Source: Congeria kusceri
Taxonomy: Eukaryota > Mollusca > Bivalvia > Myida > Dreissenidae
Reading direction: 5' to 3'
Assembly (NCBI GenBank): GCA_027627225.1
Contig: CM051029.1
Coordinates: 14,706,159 to 14,770,158, forward strand
Length of the DNA stretch: 64,000 nt
A model generated the notes under the pieces. It saw only the letters and a program-made list of their open reading frames with translations. It was not told the origin of the DNA and did no database searches. Position numbers and translations under genes: made by a program. How positions within the stretch are numbered: position 1 is the first letter of the stretch; each line of letters begins with the position of its first letter. Below, one piece after another: positions 32,514-46,000 of this stretch.

Positions 32514-32802
32514 TTCCACTGTTTTATACCGCCACTGAGCGACAACACCATTGCGCATGCGTAGTGAAATTAATGTAGCAATCGGTTTTGGTAACAAAAT
32601 ACGGTGTTGCGAGTGTGACATATTTTTCCGGGGACACCAGTCCCCACTACCAAAAGAATTGATTACTTCAAAAAACACGTTTTCCACATTTAAATAAACG
32701 ACCGTATATGTGAGGACAAGTGAAATGTCCCCACTTACCAATGGTGTCCCCACTACGTGGGTAACAGTGTTATCAAATGTCCCTACTTACACGGTTCCAG
32801 CA

Positions 32803-32803
<1 letters not shown>
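32514..32803 (-). promoter_or_regulatory. Probable promoter / 5' region of copy 1
   Basis: Upstream of the first coding exon. It contains TGCGCATGCGTA at 32552-32563, a good match to the palindromic NRF-1 site found in many animal housekeeping promoters. TATAAAA lies only about 10 bases before the ATG, too close to act as a conventional TATA box for that start. Further upstream are several GGGGACA/TGTCCCC stretches and then the CT tract. Confidence 0.45.
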
Positions 32804-32804
<1 letters not shown>

Positions 32805-32838
<34 letters not shown>

Positions 32839-32866
32839 TCTCCCTCTCTCTCTCTCTCTCTCTCCC
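32805..32866. repeat. CT microsatellite at unit 1/unit 2 junction
   Basis: About 62 bp of CT with a few CCC interruptions. It joins the gene's upstream region in unit 1 to the start of unit 2. Confidence 0.95.
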
Positions 32867-35121
32867 TGGATACTTTAGGACGTAAAACGTGGACAATACA
32901 CCATAACCTGGGATCTGGGGACTCCCATTTGCAAACATCAAATACGCTGTTCTCCGAGTATTTTCTCATTGCCTTACCTCCCTTACACCACAAACGGCTG
33001 TTCAAGCTAATATCATCAAATTTATTTTTCGGATGAGAGACAGTGTGGGGACGAGAGACGGTAATAATCTGGGGACGCGAGTTATATGACCATGGGGACA
33101 AGAGAGACCGTGGGGCAGGGACACGTCCCCACCATGTCTCTCTAGAGATACTATAACGAGGACAACAGAGAGTATTAAGTTGGGACATGTCCCCATTCAA
33201 TGCAAATAATCTCTCAGAGATAGTATCATGTGAGGACAAATCTCATAGACAGTTCCTTTGAAATCATTGTAATCATTAATGGATCATCTTCAATGCTCTT
33301 TTCGCATTGTAACATATATTTTAAGAATATGATTTTCTAAACGATGCCATGAGTAGGAATACAGCTGTCCTTAGTAGCACGATAACCTCATCCTGTGTGT
33401 TCACTGGGAGCGATTTCGTCCGGATTATGCATCTAGCTCCAAGTTGGAGCTGCCCTGACATCAGAAAGCTAGTGGCTTAACTTCTTATGCTTGCGTAGCA
33501 CGAGTTCGCATGATGCCTCATGCATCTGGTAGCTATGGGCTGATCGGTACTGTTCCCGGACATCTGGTGCTTGTTTAAGAAAATAGTATCATTACACGTC
33601 GATGATAAGGTTATTACCAGGACCGAATAACCTGCACAGTGCATAAGACCTGATATTGACAGCCAAATGTTGAGAATAGTTTCACGTCACTAATACAGTT
33701 GCATAGAATACAGTTGTACGACTAATAAACGGAAATTGGAAAATCCTAATTGCTAAGTGTTAAGTCCCCTGATCGTATTTACCATAGTATACAACCGAGC
33801 CCGTCAACATAACAGTAACATCTACAGCAGCGAAGTACAATTTAACATTTAGAACCGACCATTTGTGCTGACTATTTGACTGCTACAATTAATTGAACTA
33901 GGTTGTTTAACAAATAGTTCGGTTGTCGTAGCTTTACAATTTCCTTTGTAAGTTTATTTGTTCCATACATTAGAAATCAAAGTACCAGTTAAAATTATAA
34001 CGTGTTTGAAGAAATTTGAATTCAATCAACGGACAAAATAATCATGTTATGTGTATTTCAAGAAACAAAATGGTTTATACTTAATAACTCTTATAATTAC
34101 ATCCTAAAATTCATGAGAGAACATGCAAAAACTGTTTAGTGTAGTCCAAGCCCAATTATAGAATGTCCACTGCTACATGTGATCAAATTTAAAGACATTT
34201 CATCAGCGAGACAATTATGGTTTTTACAGACCTGCATGAAAGAATGTTGTTACAAAGCAAAATCACAATTGCTGTAACACCACACCAGGCTCGACTATTA
34301 TCCCTACTTTGTAAGTGCACAAAGGATTATAAATTTGTTTCAAATGCATGTCAAATTTTTGGACTTTATCACTGACTTTAGGTATCCATTGTACAAAATA
34401 ATACATAGATACCTGGACAGGGTATACTTTTTTGTATATTTTGATAGCTATTTATGTAAAAATATGATTTTGGCATTTTAAAACTAAAAAATCTCCGATA
34501 AGAAAATCAGCAACTTTTGCGAGTGGAGTTGCCATAATTCATGAGCATGCTGTTGAAAATCGTATTTAGTGAGCATTTTTTTACCCTACGGTAAATATTG
34601 TGTGCACTAAATTATGATGCTTAAGACTTTATTTCATTATTTTTTTGTCATGAAATTAACATAGCTGCATGCAGTCTCAAAATCAGCAAAGCTTCAAAGG
34701 CACATAACTCTTGTAATAATCCATCTGGACTCTTCAAACCTAAATCTGGTGCATCAAGCACTGGGAAGACACACGAGAAGTTTTAATGAAATATTTCAAG
34801 TAGTTATTAAGATATATGTAGTTGCACGCAAAACGGCAAGTGTAATGGCAACGACGGACGAAGTGATCACTATGTGTCCACCAAGCTATGTCGGCAAATG
34901 AAAAAAGCGTTGAAAACGTATCCTTTCAAGAATTTTTTATTGAACAAGTTACATTCATCCTTTCTTAAAAAGTAACTCAACAAATTCAAGAATTTAATGC
35001 AATATTGAGCCTAAATAAGCACATGGTATTTTTAGTTTTAAAGTACATTTCAAAAAGACAGCTTGATCAGCTTATAAATAGTTTTTAATATATTTTCTTT
35101 TAAATATTTTTACCAGACTTG
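32867..35121. other. Start of unit 2, non-coding
   Basis: Copy of 3341-5596 with scattered substitutions; no gene seen. Confidence 0.55.
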
Positions 35122-36214
35122 CTAAAAATACAACTAAGGAAATACACAATATTCAGCAGACTTGTAGTACAAATCAAGGGACAAATATTGCATACATGTA
35201 CATCAAGTTTTAACTCAAAGAATTCACTCACACTCCACATCCAGACGAGGTAAAAATACAACTAAGGAAATACACAATATTTAGCAGACTTGCAGTACAA
35301 GTCAAGAGACAAATATTGCATACATGTACATCAAGTTTTAACTCAAAGAATTCACTCACACTCCACAACCCCTGAGGTAAAAATACAACTACGTAAATAC
35401 ACAATATTTAGCGGACTTGTAGTACAAGTCAAGGGACAAATATTGCATACATGTATATCAAGTTTTAACTCAAAGAATTCACTCACACTCCACAACCCCT
35501 GAGGTAAAAATACAACTAAGGAAATACACAATATTTAGCGGACTTGCAGTACAAGTCAAGGGACAAATATTGCATACATGTATATCAAGTTTTAACTCAA
35601 AGAATTCACTCACACTCCACATCCAGACGAGGTAAAAATACAACTAAGGAAATACACAATATTTAGCAGACTTGCAGTACAAGTCAAGGGACAAATATTG
35701 CATACATGTACATCAAGTTTTCACTCAAAGAATTCACTCACACTCCACATCCAGACGAGGTAAAAATACAACTAAGGAAATACACAATATTTAGCAGACT
35801 TGCAGTACAAGTCAAGGGACAAATATTGCATACATGTACATCAAGTTTTAACTCAAAGAATTCACTCACACTCCACAACCCCTGAGGTAAAAATACAACT
35901 AAGGAAATACACAATATTTAGCGGACTTGCAGTACAAGTCAAGGGACAAATATTGCATACATGTATATCAAGTTTTCACTCAAAGAATTCACTCACACTC
36001 CACATCCAGACGACGTAAAAATACAACTAAGGAAATACACAATATTTACCAGACTTGCAGTACAAGTCAAGAGACAAATATTGCATACATGTACATCAAG
36101 TTTTAACTCAAAGAATTCACTCACACTCCACAACCAGACGACGTAAAAATACAACTAAGGAAATACACAATATTTAGCGGAGTTGTAGTACAAGTCAAGG
36201 GACAACTATTCTGT
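35121..36214. repeat. 127-128-bp minisatellite, about 9 units (unit 2)
   Basis: Same array as at 5597-6690, with the same unit number and order of variants. Confidence 0.92.
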
Positions 36215-36483
36215 TTGCAAAGTACAATTAACAATGAAAACAAAATATGATGCACACCATGGCAAAAGGGTCTTAAAGGCAAAATAATAGTCAACTAACT
36301 TAAAATGCTTGCAATTTGGCCAATGTTGACACCAAGTAGAAAGACTGTTGGTGCTTTTTTGTCATAATAGGACATCATTTCTTCCAGTTTTGTGAAACAA
36401 AATAAACAATATGTGAACATCATTCAAACTGAAGATCATGTGGGCAGTACACCTAACAATCTTTACTGGGATAAACCAGTACT

Positions 36484-36779
36484 CAACTCCTAGCGCTAAG
36501 TTGTATAAGATTGGGCAAAAATATGACATCTAGAGTGGTAACAAGCCTTTTCTTTCAATTGCTCCTGGTACATAGGTTTTGACCTGAGGTGACTCACTTT
36601 GCACTCATCATAAGATATCAATAAGATTACTTTTCTTAGCAAGTTTCATGAAGTTTAGACAAAAATGTGCCCCTTATCGAGTGGTAACAAGGCATATGAT
36701 GACAGACAACCGATGACACACAACGGACAAAACGCGACCACACAAGTTCACCATCAGCACTTCATGCTCAGTTAAGCTA
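36484..36779. mobile_element. Decayed hairpin-ended repeat (unit 2)
   Basis: Counterpart of 6960-7255, with the same worn hairpin end. Confidence 0.45.
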
Positions 36780-36813
36780 AGAATGAATATGGTGTTGCTT
36801 TATTTGCTGTCAA

Positions 36814-37210
36814 AATCCAATTGGCCTGTATTAGCAAGATCCCTTTTACAGGTAATCAATCTCAATAATCAATGGTCCAATTGTCAGAAATAAGGATATC
36901 AGTAAAACTGAAGGATGCTCCCCAATATGCATTGTCAAGCAATATAAATGCAAGGATAAGTTGCTGAGAAATAGCCCGGACAAGAATTTATGCACTATAC
37001 CCTAATTTGATAAATTTTCAAGGTCCCATATGAGAAAAACCATTGAAGTGGAACGTCCTGGTAGTATGCACACCTCCTCTTGGTAATCAAGCTTTCCATA
37101 AAGTTTTGGTGAATTACAGCCAGTAGTTGCTGAGAAATAGCCCGGACAATAAAGTGGTACGGAAGGACGGACATCTTTAAGCCTATCACCTATATCACAA
37201 TAAACTTTAG
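36814..37210. repeat. Repeat with ~180-bp units, shortened in unit 2
   Basis: Counterpart of 7290-7800 lacking 113 bp: GATAAG at 36955-36960 joins directly to TTGCTGAGAAATAG. Confidence 0.6.
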
Positions 37211-38046
37211 CTTTTTAAATGGTTAAAGGATACACACTATGCAAATTGAGTGTTTAACATGCTTTATGTAGCTAATATTCATGTAGTTTTTTTAATTTTC
37301 TGTTTTTGACAATTAGAACATCCCGAGATTCATTTCCTTTAAACACTACATGTTAAACTATATTTAAAGTATGCATTACAAAAATAGAAATTATAACAAA
37401 CAATTTTGAAAAGAATCAATTGAACGGCTTAAGATCATGTAACTGTGAACAAACCTTGGTGCAAAAATCGTATCAGGAAGCAATTTAAATTGGGTTTTTT
37501 TTGTGATTTGGTCATTCCTCTAAATGAAACTTTTTTAAATGCTAATTTGAATTAACTATGAGTTATATTTACCAATGAACGGTATTGTTTCAAAGGAAAA
37601 CTGTAAGTTTGGTTGCAACGTGATATTTGTTTCTGAACGCAAGCCTATTATGAAATAGCTCTCGCATATCTACAGTGAAAGCAGTATGAAAGTACAACTC
37701 AGAGAATAAAACTTGTACATAAAGTCTCAACAATAGCAGCAATACCACTTTTCAAGGTTAAATAAACCATGCTCTATGAATATCTAACAATCTGCACAAA
37801 TACTACTGATAATACAGTGTTTCTGTTCAATATAACATCTTCCAAAAAAATCAGGTTTTCTAACCTAAATACAACACCATGCTACTTGCAATAAAAAGTA
37901 CATGCAAGTACACATCAAATATAAAGATTTAAGAGATTAAAACAAGAGCTGTCAGAGGACAGCGAGCTCAACTATTCAATAAAAATGTAAACCTGAAAAG
38001 TTATCTATGTGAAAATGGACATAACTACCGGAATGCCAAAATACAC

Positions 38047-39232
38047 AACAAGAGGGCCCTAGGAGGCTCACCTGAGACCTTGTAACACAATTGGAATTTG
38101 CATCTCCGATGTGGGGCTTATATTTATCCCAGGGACAAAATTTGAACAATCTTGAACAAACCTCTGGGCCTTGCGGTTTCAGGTAAAGATTTTTAAAGTC
38201 ATTCTTCTATTTAAGTCTATATAAACCATGTGACCCCTTGGGTGTGGCCAGATTTGACCCCAGGGGCATAATTTCAACAATCTTTGGGGAGGACCACTAT
38301 GCAATGTTACATACTACATATAGGAAAACTGTGGGCATTGCCGTTTCAGAGGAGAGAATTTTTAAAGTCATTTTGCTATTTAAGTCTATATAAACCATGT
38401 GACCCCCAGGGCGTGACCAGTTTTGACCCCAGGGGCATAATTTGAACAATATTTGTAGAGGACCACATATACATACCAAATATGAAACCTCTAGGCCTTG
38501 AGGTTTCAGAAGAGAAGAAGTTTAAAGTCATTTTGCTATATAAGTTTATATAAACCATGTGACCCCTATGTTGTGGTCAGTTTAGACCCATGGGGCATAA
38601 TTTGAACAATCTTTGGAGAGGACCACTATATTATGTTACATCCCAAATAAGAAACCTCTGGGCCTTGCAGTTTCTGAGGAGATTTTTAAAGTCATTTTGC
38701 TAGTCAAGTGTATATAAATCATGTGACCCCCGTGGCGTGGCCAGTTTTGACCCTAGGGGCAAAAATTGAACAATATTTGTAGAGGACCAATATAGGATGT
38801 TACATACCAAATATGAAACCTCTGGGCCTTGCGGTTTCAGGAGGAGATTTTTAAAGTCATTTTGCTACATGTATATATTCTATATAAACAATGTGACCCC
38901 CGGGACGTTGCCAGTTTTGACCCCAGGGGCATAATTTGAACAATCTTTGTAGAGGACCACTATAGGATGTTACATACCAAATATGAAACATCTGGGCCTT
39001 GCGGTTTCAGAGATTTTTTAAGTTTACACCTTTTAAATCTATTTTTAGCTCTGGTGACCTACATATGCAGCAGACCGTAAAGATTTGAACAACTTTGAAA
39101 GAGGGTCACCCAATGATCATTCCTGTGAAGTTTGGTAAAAATCCGCCAAGTGGTTTAGGAGGAGATGTCGTTTGAATGAAAAGTTGACGACGGACGGACG
39201 CACGGACGATCACAAAAGCTCAGGTGAGCTAA
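38047..39232. mobile_element. Helitron-like element with ~165-bp units (unit 2)
   Basis: Counterpart of 8635-9820 with the same five units and CTAA end. Confidence 0.55.
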
Positions 39233-39689
39233 AAAGGGGGACATAACTCTGGTGTTACTGGTCTGATCTGGCCCATTAATGAACTCTTCGTCATATATAA
39301 TCTGTGCAAGTTTGGTTAAGATTGGCTTAAAAATGAAACCCCTATTGTGTTCACAAGGTGAAAAGTGGTATTTTTTACTAACCAAGTGGCCATAACTCTG
39401 CTGTTATTGATCCGATCTGGCCCATTATCGAACTCATCCAAGATCTTGTGGTCATACATAATCTGTGTAAGTTTGGTCAAGATTGGCTATGAAATAAAGT
39501 CTTTATTGTGTTCACAAAGTTATATATGGCAAATCTTATGGTCATATACAATCTGTGCAAGTTTAGGTAATATTGGGTAAGAGTTGCAGTCACTATTGTG
39601 TTCACAAGCCAAATGTTGACGGACAGACGACGGACAAAAGACGGTCATCAATAGCTCAACCTTGAGCACTTCCTGCTCAGGTGAGCTAA
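39233..39689. mobile_element. Second Helitron-like element, abutting the stop codon (unit 2)
   Basis: Counterpart of 9821-10276, ending in hairpin, GGTGAG and CTAA at 39689. Confidence 0.6.
39502..39507 (-). terminator. Candidate poly(A) signal for copy 2
   Basis: AATAAA on the minus strand at the position equivalent to 10090-10095, again inside the repeat element. Confidence 0.3.
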
Positions 39690-39693
39690 TAAT

Positions 39694-39914
39694 CTAATTA
39701 TGCAACAATCTTTTTGCATTTTTCAGTTTTTGTTGGGCCATCGCCCATACTTGATGCTTCAGTTTCAACCAAGGAATTTTTTTAAGTTCATTGTTTTGAG
39801 TCTGCAAAACTGCCAAGTCTGCTTTTATGGGCGGTTTTTTTTCACGAACTGATTTCAACACGCAAGACATTAGTGCAGCCTTCTCACCATCTGTCCATTT
39901 TCTTTTAGAGGTCA
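39694..39914 (-). CDS. Last exon, SANT/Myb-like C-terminal domain (copy 2)
   Basis: Same 72 codons, TAG stop and TTGCAG acceptor as in copy 1. Confidence 0.7.
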
Positions 39915-40062
39915 CTGCAACACGACAAAAATGAACATATACAAATGGGCAATTGTAAATACTTACACTCAGTAGCAAGAAAAGGTAAATATTGAATGCA
40001 AGCAATGTCACAACTGTGTACCATAGCTGCATAACTACTAAATTGTGTAGAACAAGTTTACA

Positions 40063-40096
<34 letters not shown>

Positions 40097-43000
40097 ATCC
40101 ATAGACCAGAGTGACATATTTGTGACTTTTAAAGCCAAAGCCATACATGCCTGTTTTGGTTCTGTTACATGTATTTACCATTTATTTATTTTTTTCATAC
40201 TGAGACAGTTGTCAATTAAAGGATAATAATCAGCACATCAGTAAATTGTCATTGTGAATGTTATAGCCAAAAACATAATCTACCATACAACATACATTTT
40301 CGCTTCACTACAGGTTCTTCATCTGTTTCGCTATCTGCATTACCTGTAGAAGTTATAGGAAAAATTAATATCAGAAAAATCAGTGCTACACTATTTTGTC
40401 CAAGTGGGAAGAAATGACACAAACTGCAAACAGAACTGTCATTCATCCTATTAAAGTATGGATATTGTCTAGTCTACCAAATGCATACATGTATGTTGTT
40501 CTTTCTAACGATGTATTACGAGCAACAGCGACCCAATGGCATAGGATTCTTTGGGATCTTTGCAACTTTGCAGTTGACACTTACGAGGCATCCATGCAGA
40601 AAGATCAACACAAAAAATATAACTAAAATGTGCCATAATGTTCACACTGTTTGTTTTACTCCTTTAATTCTATATAATACGATGATTCCCACTCCCCAGG
40701 GAGGATGTTAATTTGACCAGACTGGACCCTTATTCCACTGAGAACTTAGAACAAGATCTTTTTATGCTTCCCATTGACCTTTCTGAAACTAATAATCCAT
40801 ACATACATGTATATACCCAGAGTTTATTAGAATACTGTATAACTACATGTAGTAATTTTCAAAAAGTGAGATGTTCACTGAAAATGCAAGAAATCACATT
40901 TTCATTTCCCTTAAGCTTTTTGATTATTTGGCTACATTTACTTTTAAGAAAAGTGTCAACAAGTGAGGCAAGCAAATGCCAGTTACTTTTTCTATTATGC
41001 TGATACAACAAAAAAGATTACACTTTGTATACCATATTTTATAGTTTAGTGGTCTTTACGACAATGACGTTTGAAAAAAAGACATCTAGCAATATGTGAC
41101 CTGAATGTGTTTCAGTGTGTTAAAAAATGTGCTATTAAAATCTAATAAAAAATTAGAGCAAGTTAAAAAGAAACATTCTCAATAAAGTCTATCTTGATTA
41201 AATTAAAAGTCCAGTCCAGCAAGTCACCAACATTACAATGGAAATGAATAGAAGCGAATTTTGTGTTACTGAATTGCCCATCAGAATGTGCAAATAACAA
41301 GAAATTAAAAATTACCAGTTATACAGTAATATGGAAGACACCATAAATGCAGTAATCCAAAATAGTACTTTGCACTTTGTTACATATTCTTTGCCGGACA
41401 CATTAGATGAAATGACTTGATAATCAAGTATAGCCTTAACAATTTAAATAAAGTCTGCTTACCTTCATTGTAATCAGGATCATTGTCATCAAATTCATAT
41501 GTCTCTTTTGTAAATTTGCGTTTTGGTCTCACTGCATTGGAAATTAATATAATTTCATCAATAAGCTTATATCTTGAGACGAACTGATGTTGAAGAACTT
41601 GCTGACATGTGCCCACACTTTTAACAGCACCGTCAACTATTAATATAACACTAGTTAAATTTTCATTAACAATGAAAAACAGAGATTTTTAAAAAGAATC
41701 TAATAAATGTGCATTCCTGTAGATGTAAAACAATTTCAAAGTACAATAGGACCATTATTCTGCAAAGGTTTTTTGTCAGAGTTGTGCATTTTCGTCATCA
41801 TACTATAAAAATGTAATCATTTTCAATTCATGGAGACTTTACCTTCAGTTTGACGCACAGGCTCCAATTCCATCTGACTTGCTTTAAACACGGACTGTGC
41901 ATCATCCTTCTCTGGAATTTCTGTGAAAGATAACATTTATAACGCTTTACCTATATTTACTGTTAAAATAATGAATTTGGCTGGACAATTAAGTAGGTCA
42001 AATGGGTACTAATAATACCTTTTGAAACGTCAGTTATTATGAATCAATATATTTTGTTCCAAACAACAGATTTTCTTAAATTTTCGCACATACATGCATC
42101 AATGTATACTTACATCAAAACATTAATAAAAAGAATGGGTCACCAAACATGTTTGGGAAATATTGGACTTTAAATCGGGTACCTATGTAGCCTTTTTCAT
42201 GTTTCATGTTTACGGATACAACGTATCAAAATGCCAAAATAGAATGATATTTATGGATCTTTTTTTAACTAATATGTTTGGCAATACATTGTATACGTGT
42301 GGTTTTGATAATTATAATGCTTTATGAACTTTTAATCATTGACTGGAACTTAAAGATTTACAAAGATTTATATTTATTGATTGAAATTAGTATATTGTAA
42401 CCTATAAACAATAAAGAAATAATGAAGCAAAAGGAGAAATTAACCCAATTATTTTCTTTTTGTTGCGAACGTCTTTAAGACATTTACAAAATGAATGAAA
42501 GTTTTTTTTAGTTATCGATACATTGCATTATTTAACTTGAAACATGTCAATTGAGAAGGCTCACGATGTCTTAACTTAGTCTGATACACCTAGTTATAGG
42601 CGAGTGCACACACACACATGAACTTTACATAGGCCTAGATACTAGTAATTATTGCATATCACCAAGACAAAGGACCGAGTACTCGATCGAATAACTGACC
42701 GATTACTCGAGTATCAAAATCTGTACTCGTTGCCATCCCTAAATAATACACATGTAATCATATTCAATTCATGGAGATTCTTACCTACAGTTTGCTGCAC
42801 AAGCTCCGATTCCATCCGACTTGCTTCGAATACGGACTGTGTGTCATCCTCCTCTGGAATTTCTGTGAAAGATAACAGTTAAAATTTAAGTGTCCAGTTA
42901 CATAAACACAATTTGTCCCTGCAAATCATGCTCAAATGCATTGACATTCCGGACACTGTAATTATTGCTGCAAAAATATACAAACATTTCATTAGCTGCC

Positions 43001-46000
43001 ATAAATATTTGCGAATCAGTGCTACAAAAAATTTATAAGGTAACAAGAGGGCCATAATGGCCCTTAAATCGCACACCTGAGACTAAATGGGACAACATTC
43101 ATATGGTGAAATATGATAAAAGTTAACTTGTAAGGGGAGATAACATTGTTGGTACTATTCCAGACTGCCCTATTATGGAACACATCCAAGATCCTATGGT
43201 CAAATAAAATATGTGCAAGTTAAGTTAAAACTGGCTAAGAAATAAAGTCTCTATTGTGTTTAAAAGGTGAAACATGGCATATTTTACCAAAACGGGGGAG
43301 ATAACTCTGGTATTACTGGTCCGATCTGGCCCATTATAGAACTCATTCGATATCTTATGGTCATACACAATCTGTGCAAGTTTGGTTAAGATTGGCTGAG
43401 AAATAGTCTCTATTGCACAAGGTGAAATATGGCACATTTTTTAAAAAAAGGGGAAATAACTCTGGTGTTACTGGTCCGATCTGGCCCATTATAAAGCACG
43501 TCCAAGATTTTATGGTCATACACATTCTGTGCAAGTTTGGTTAAGATTGGCTAAGATATAAAGTCTCTATTGTGTTCACAAGGTGAAATATGGCATTTTT
43601 TACCAAAAAGGGAAGATAACTCTGGTGTTTCTAGTCCCATCTGGCCCATTATCAAACTCTTCCGAGATCTTATGGTCATATACAATCTTTGCAAGTTTGG
43701 TTAAGATTGGCTAAGAAATAAAGTCTCTATTGTGTTCACAAGGTGAAATATGGCATATTTTATCAAAAAGGGGGAGATAACTCTGGTGTTACTGGTCCGA
43801 GATGACCTTTTATCAAACTCGTCCGAGATCTTACGGTCATACACAATCTGTGCAAGTTTGGTTAAAGATTGGCTGAGAAATAAAGTCTCTATTGTGTTCA
43901 TAATGTAAAACATGGCATTTTTTACGAAAAGGGGGAGATAACTCTGGTGTTTCTGGTCCGATGTCGCCCATTAGCGAACTCGTCCGAGATCTTATGGTCA
44001 TATACAATCTGTGCAAGTTTGGTCAAGATTGGCCAAGAAATGTAGTCTCTATTGTGTTCACAAGCCTAATGTTGACAGACGAACGGACAGACGATGACGG
44101 ACAAAAGGCGGTCACAATAGCTAACCCTTGAGCACTTCGTGCTCAGGTGTGCTAAAAATTGTTTACTACCAGATATTTTACTCAATTCGTTTTTTTTATT
44201 TCTTTTTTCCAGAACAATTGGTTTCTCAATTTTCAAATAGTTATCAAAGTCTGCATTTAAATTTTAAATCAGTGTTTATTGTTCATTAGATTTTAGGTGG
44301 TCGAAGTTTCATTAGTTAATATTAGAAATAATCAATGTCCTTTTGCTGCAATAAATATAATATGAATGCAGTTTTTGTCTTGAATGGTATTAGCATTACT
44401 AAATCAACATTAGCAATCAGAATTCCATGTCCATGTTAGTTTTTCAACAGTGTTTACTTGATACACTCGTAAATCCAAACGGTAATTTGGTTACTGATTA
44501 TTTAACCTCAGACAATTCAAAACGGCCTTTTGACACAATATGGAGTACTTCGGTGTTTGTTTTAATGCAGTGCTATAGTCATTATTATCCCGAGCAAAAA
44601 TCTATCACTACAAAAACAATATAAAGATCGGTTACAATTTGTTTTTTGATATATAAAAAGGTTTTAAAACGACGACTTAAAAATTAAAATGCTTTTCTAG
44701 AAAATCAATTTGTTTTATGACAAAACAATGCTTATCTGTTGCACTGTGGATGTTGGAGAGATGAGCTTTAAATAACCACCTTTAACCAAGTGTAAGGTCT
44801 GAAGGCCTATTTAATCCAAATTTAAATCTCAAAAGTCACATACCGTCTAAATCCAGGTCATCCAAGGACAAGCCTTTGAAGCGGTTAGCATGGCCACTCT
44901 CCACAGCTAATAACAATTTAGAAATTTTGGCAAGTTCAATTACATCATCCTGCAGCCGATAAAACGTTCTGTGCACAGAAAGTTCATGACCCATGTGGCG
45001 GGCCACTTCTGCCACATCATTTTCAGCCATTCCAAAGACCTAAATGCAAATATATGTTGAAATTAATGGATAACTTTATAAAAATTTATAACCTCTGAAC
45101 AATTTTATGTAATGAAATTGTACTGTTAACATTATTGGTTATAAGAACTATTTTGTTATGTAACATTTATGTCCATTAATTTATTAATGTAAATTAACAA
45201 ATGTTTTCTGTCTTGTTTTTTAAATTTCACAGATTTATGTTAATGTCATCAAGAATATTTCCACAGCCAAATACATACGCATACCCTGTAGAAACAAACA
45301 TCAAATTAAAACAAATACAGGAGTGGTATGTCAAATATAGACGACCACATATAGCTAACAAATGGCAAACAAGATTGACACACACCTTTAAACTGGTACA
45401 CTTGCTAGTAGTGAGTGATTCAGAAAATCAGGCAGACCCTCGAAGACATATTTACCTGCACAACGGTTGCCAAGTACTTCCTCATTGCCGGAAATCTTAA
45501 GAGTTCGGGTTGCTCAAGATCCGGTATTTGGTCCAAAACATACCGGAGAGCCTCACTCCCCTCAATAAACTTCTTATGACCCTAAAAAACACAAAAGCTC
45601 CATATTGGTTTCTATAGCTCACCTTAATCAGAGCATTAGTCATTCAATTAACAGACAGGCTGAGTATTAACTCTGCAATTATTTGACTTTTTGGGGAAGG
45701 TGCTTAGGCCTGCAAATTATGGGTACATCACTTGTTTAAACTCAAGTACAGGAGAAGAATGCATTAATAAAATTAATTAAAATATTACTTGTGAAGGTAA
45801 CAGTATAACATCTTCCTGTGCCACACATCCTTAACCACCAATAAGAAATACAAACCTTCTATAATTAAGACAGTTAGCCAGCAGACAGATAAGAGAAATC
45901 TCCAGCCTTAAATCGAGGTAAGAAATACAAACCTTCTATAATTAAGACAGTTAGCCAGTAGACAGATAAGAGAAATCTCCAGCCTTAAATCGAGGTCAGT

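Larger units (their letters stand above)
3341..32866. repeat. Tandem segmental duplication, unit 1 (about 29.5 kb)
   Basis: Starts with TGGATACTTTAGG right after a (TC)10 tract at 3321-3340 and ends in a longer CT tract at about 32805-32866, after which the same TGGATACTTTAGG begins unit 2. Gene, introns and repeats follow in the same order in both units. Differences from unit 2 include an extra 113 bp (7437-7549), three fewer coding repeats, 10 extra bases near 23188, and the lack of 61-bp and 36-bp segments in intron 3. Confidence 0.95.

Noticed and set aside
32523..32529. TATAAAA as a TATA box for the gene
   Set aside because: Only about 10 bases before the proposed ATG; it would start transcription after that codon.
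32787..33239. 150-codon minus-strand frame rich in Arg-Glu across the CT tract
   Set aside because: The RE-rich tail is just a translated CT microsatellite; the rest has no known domain.
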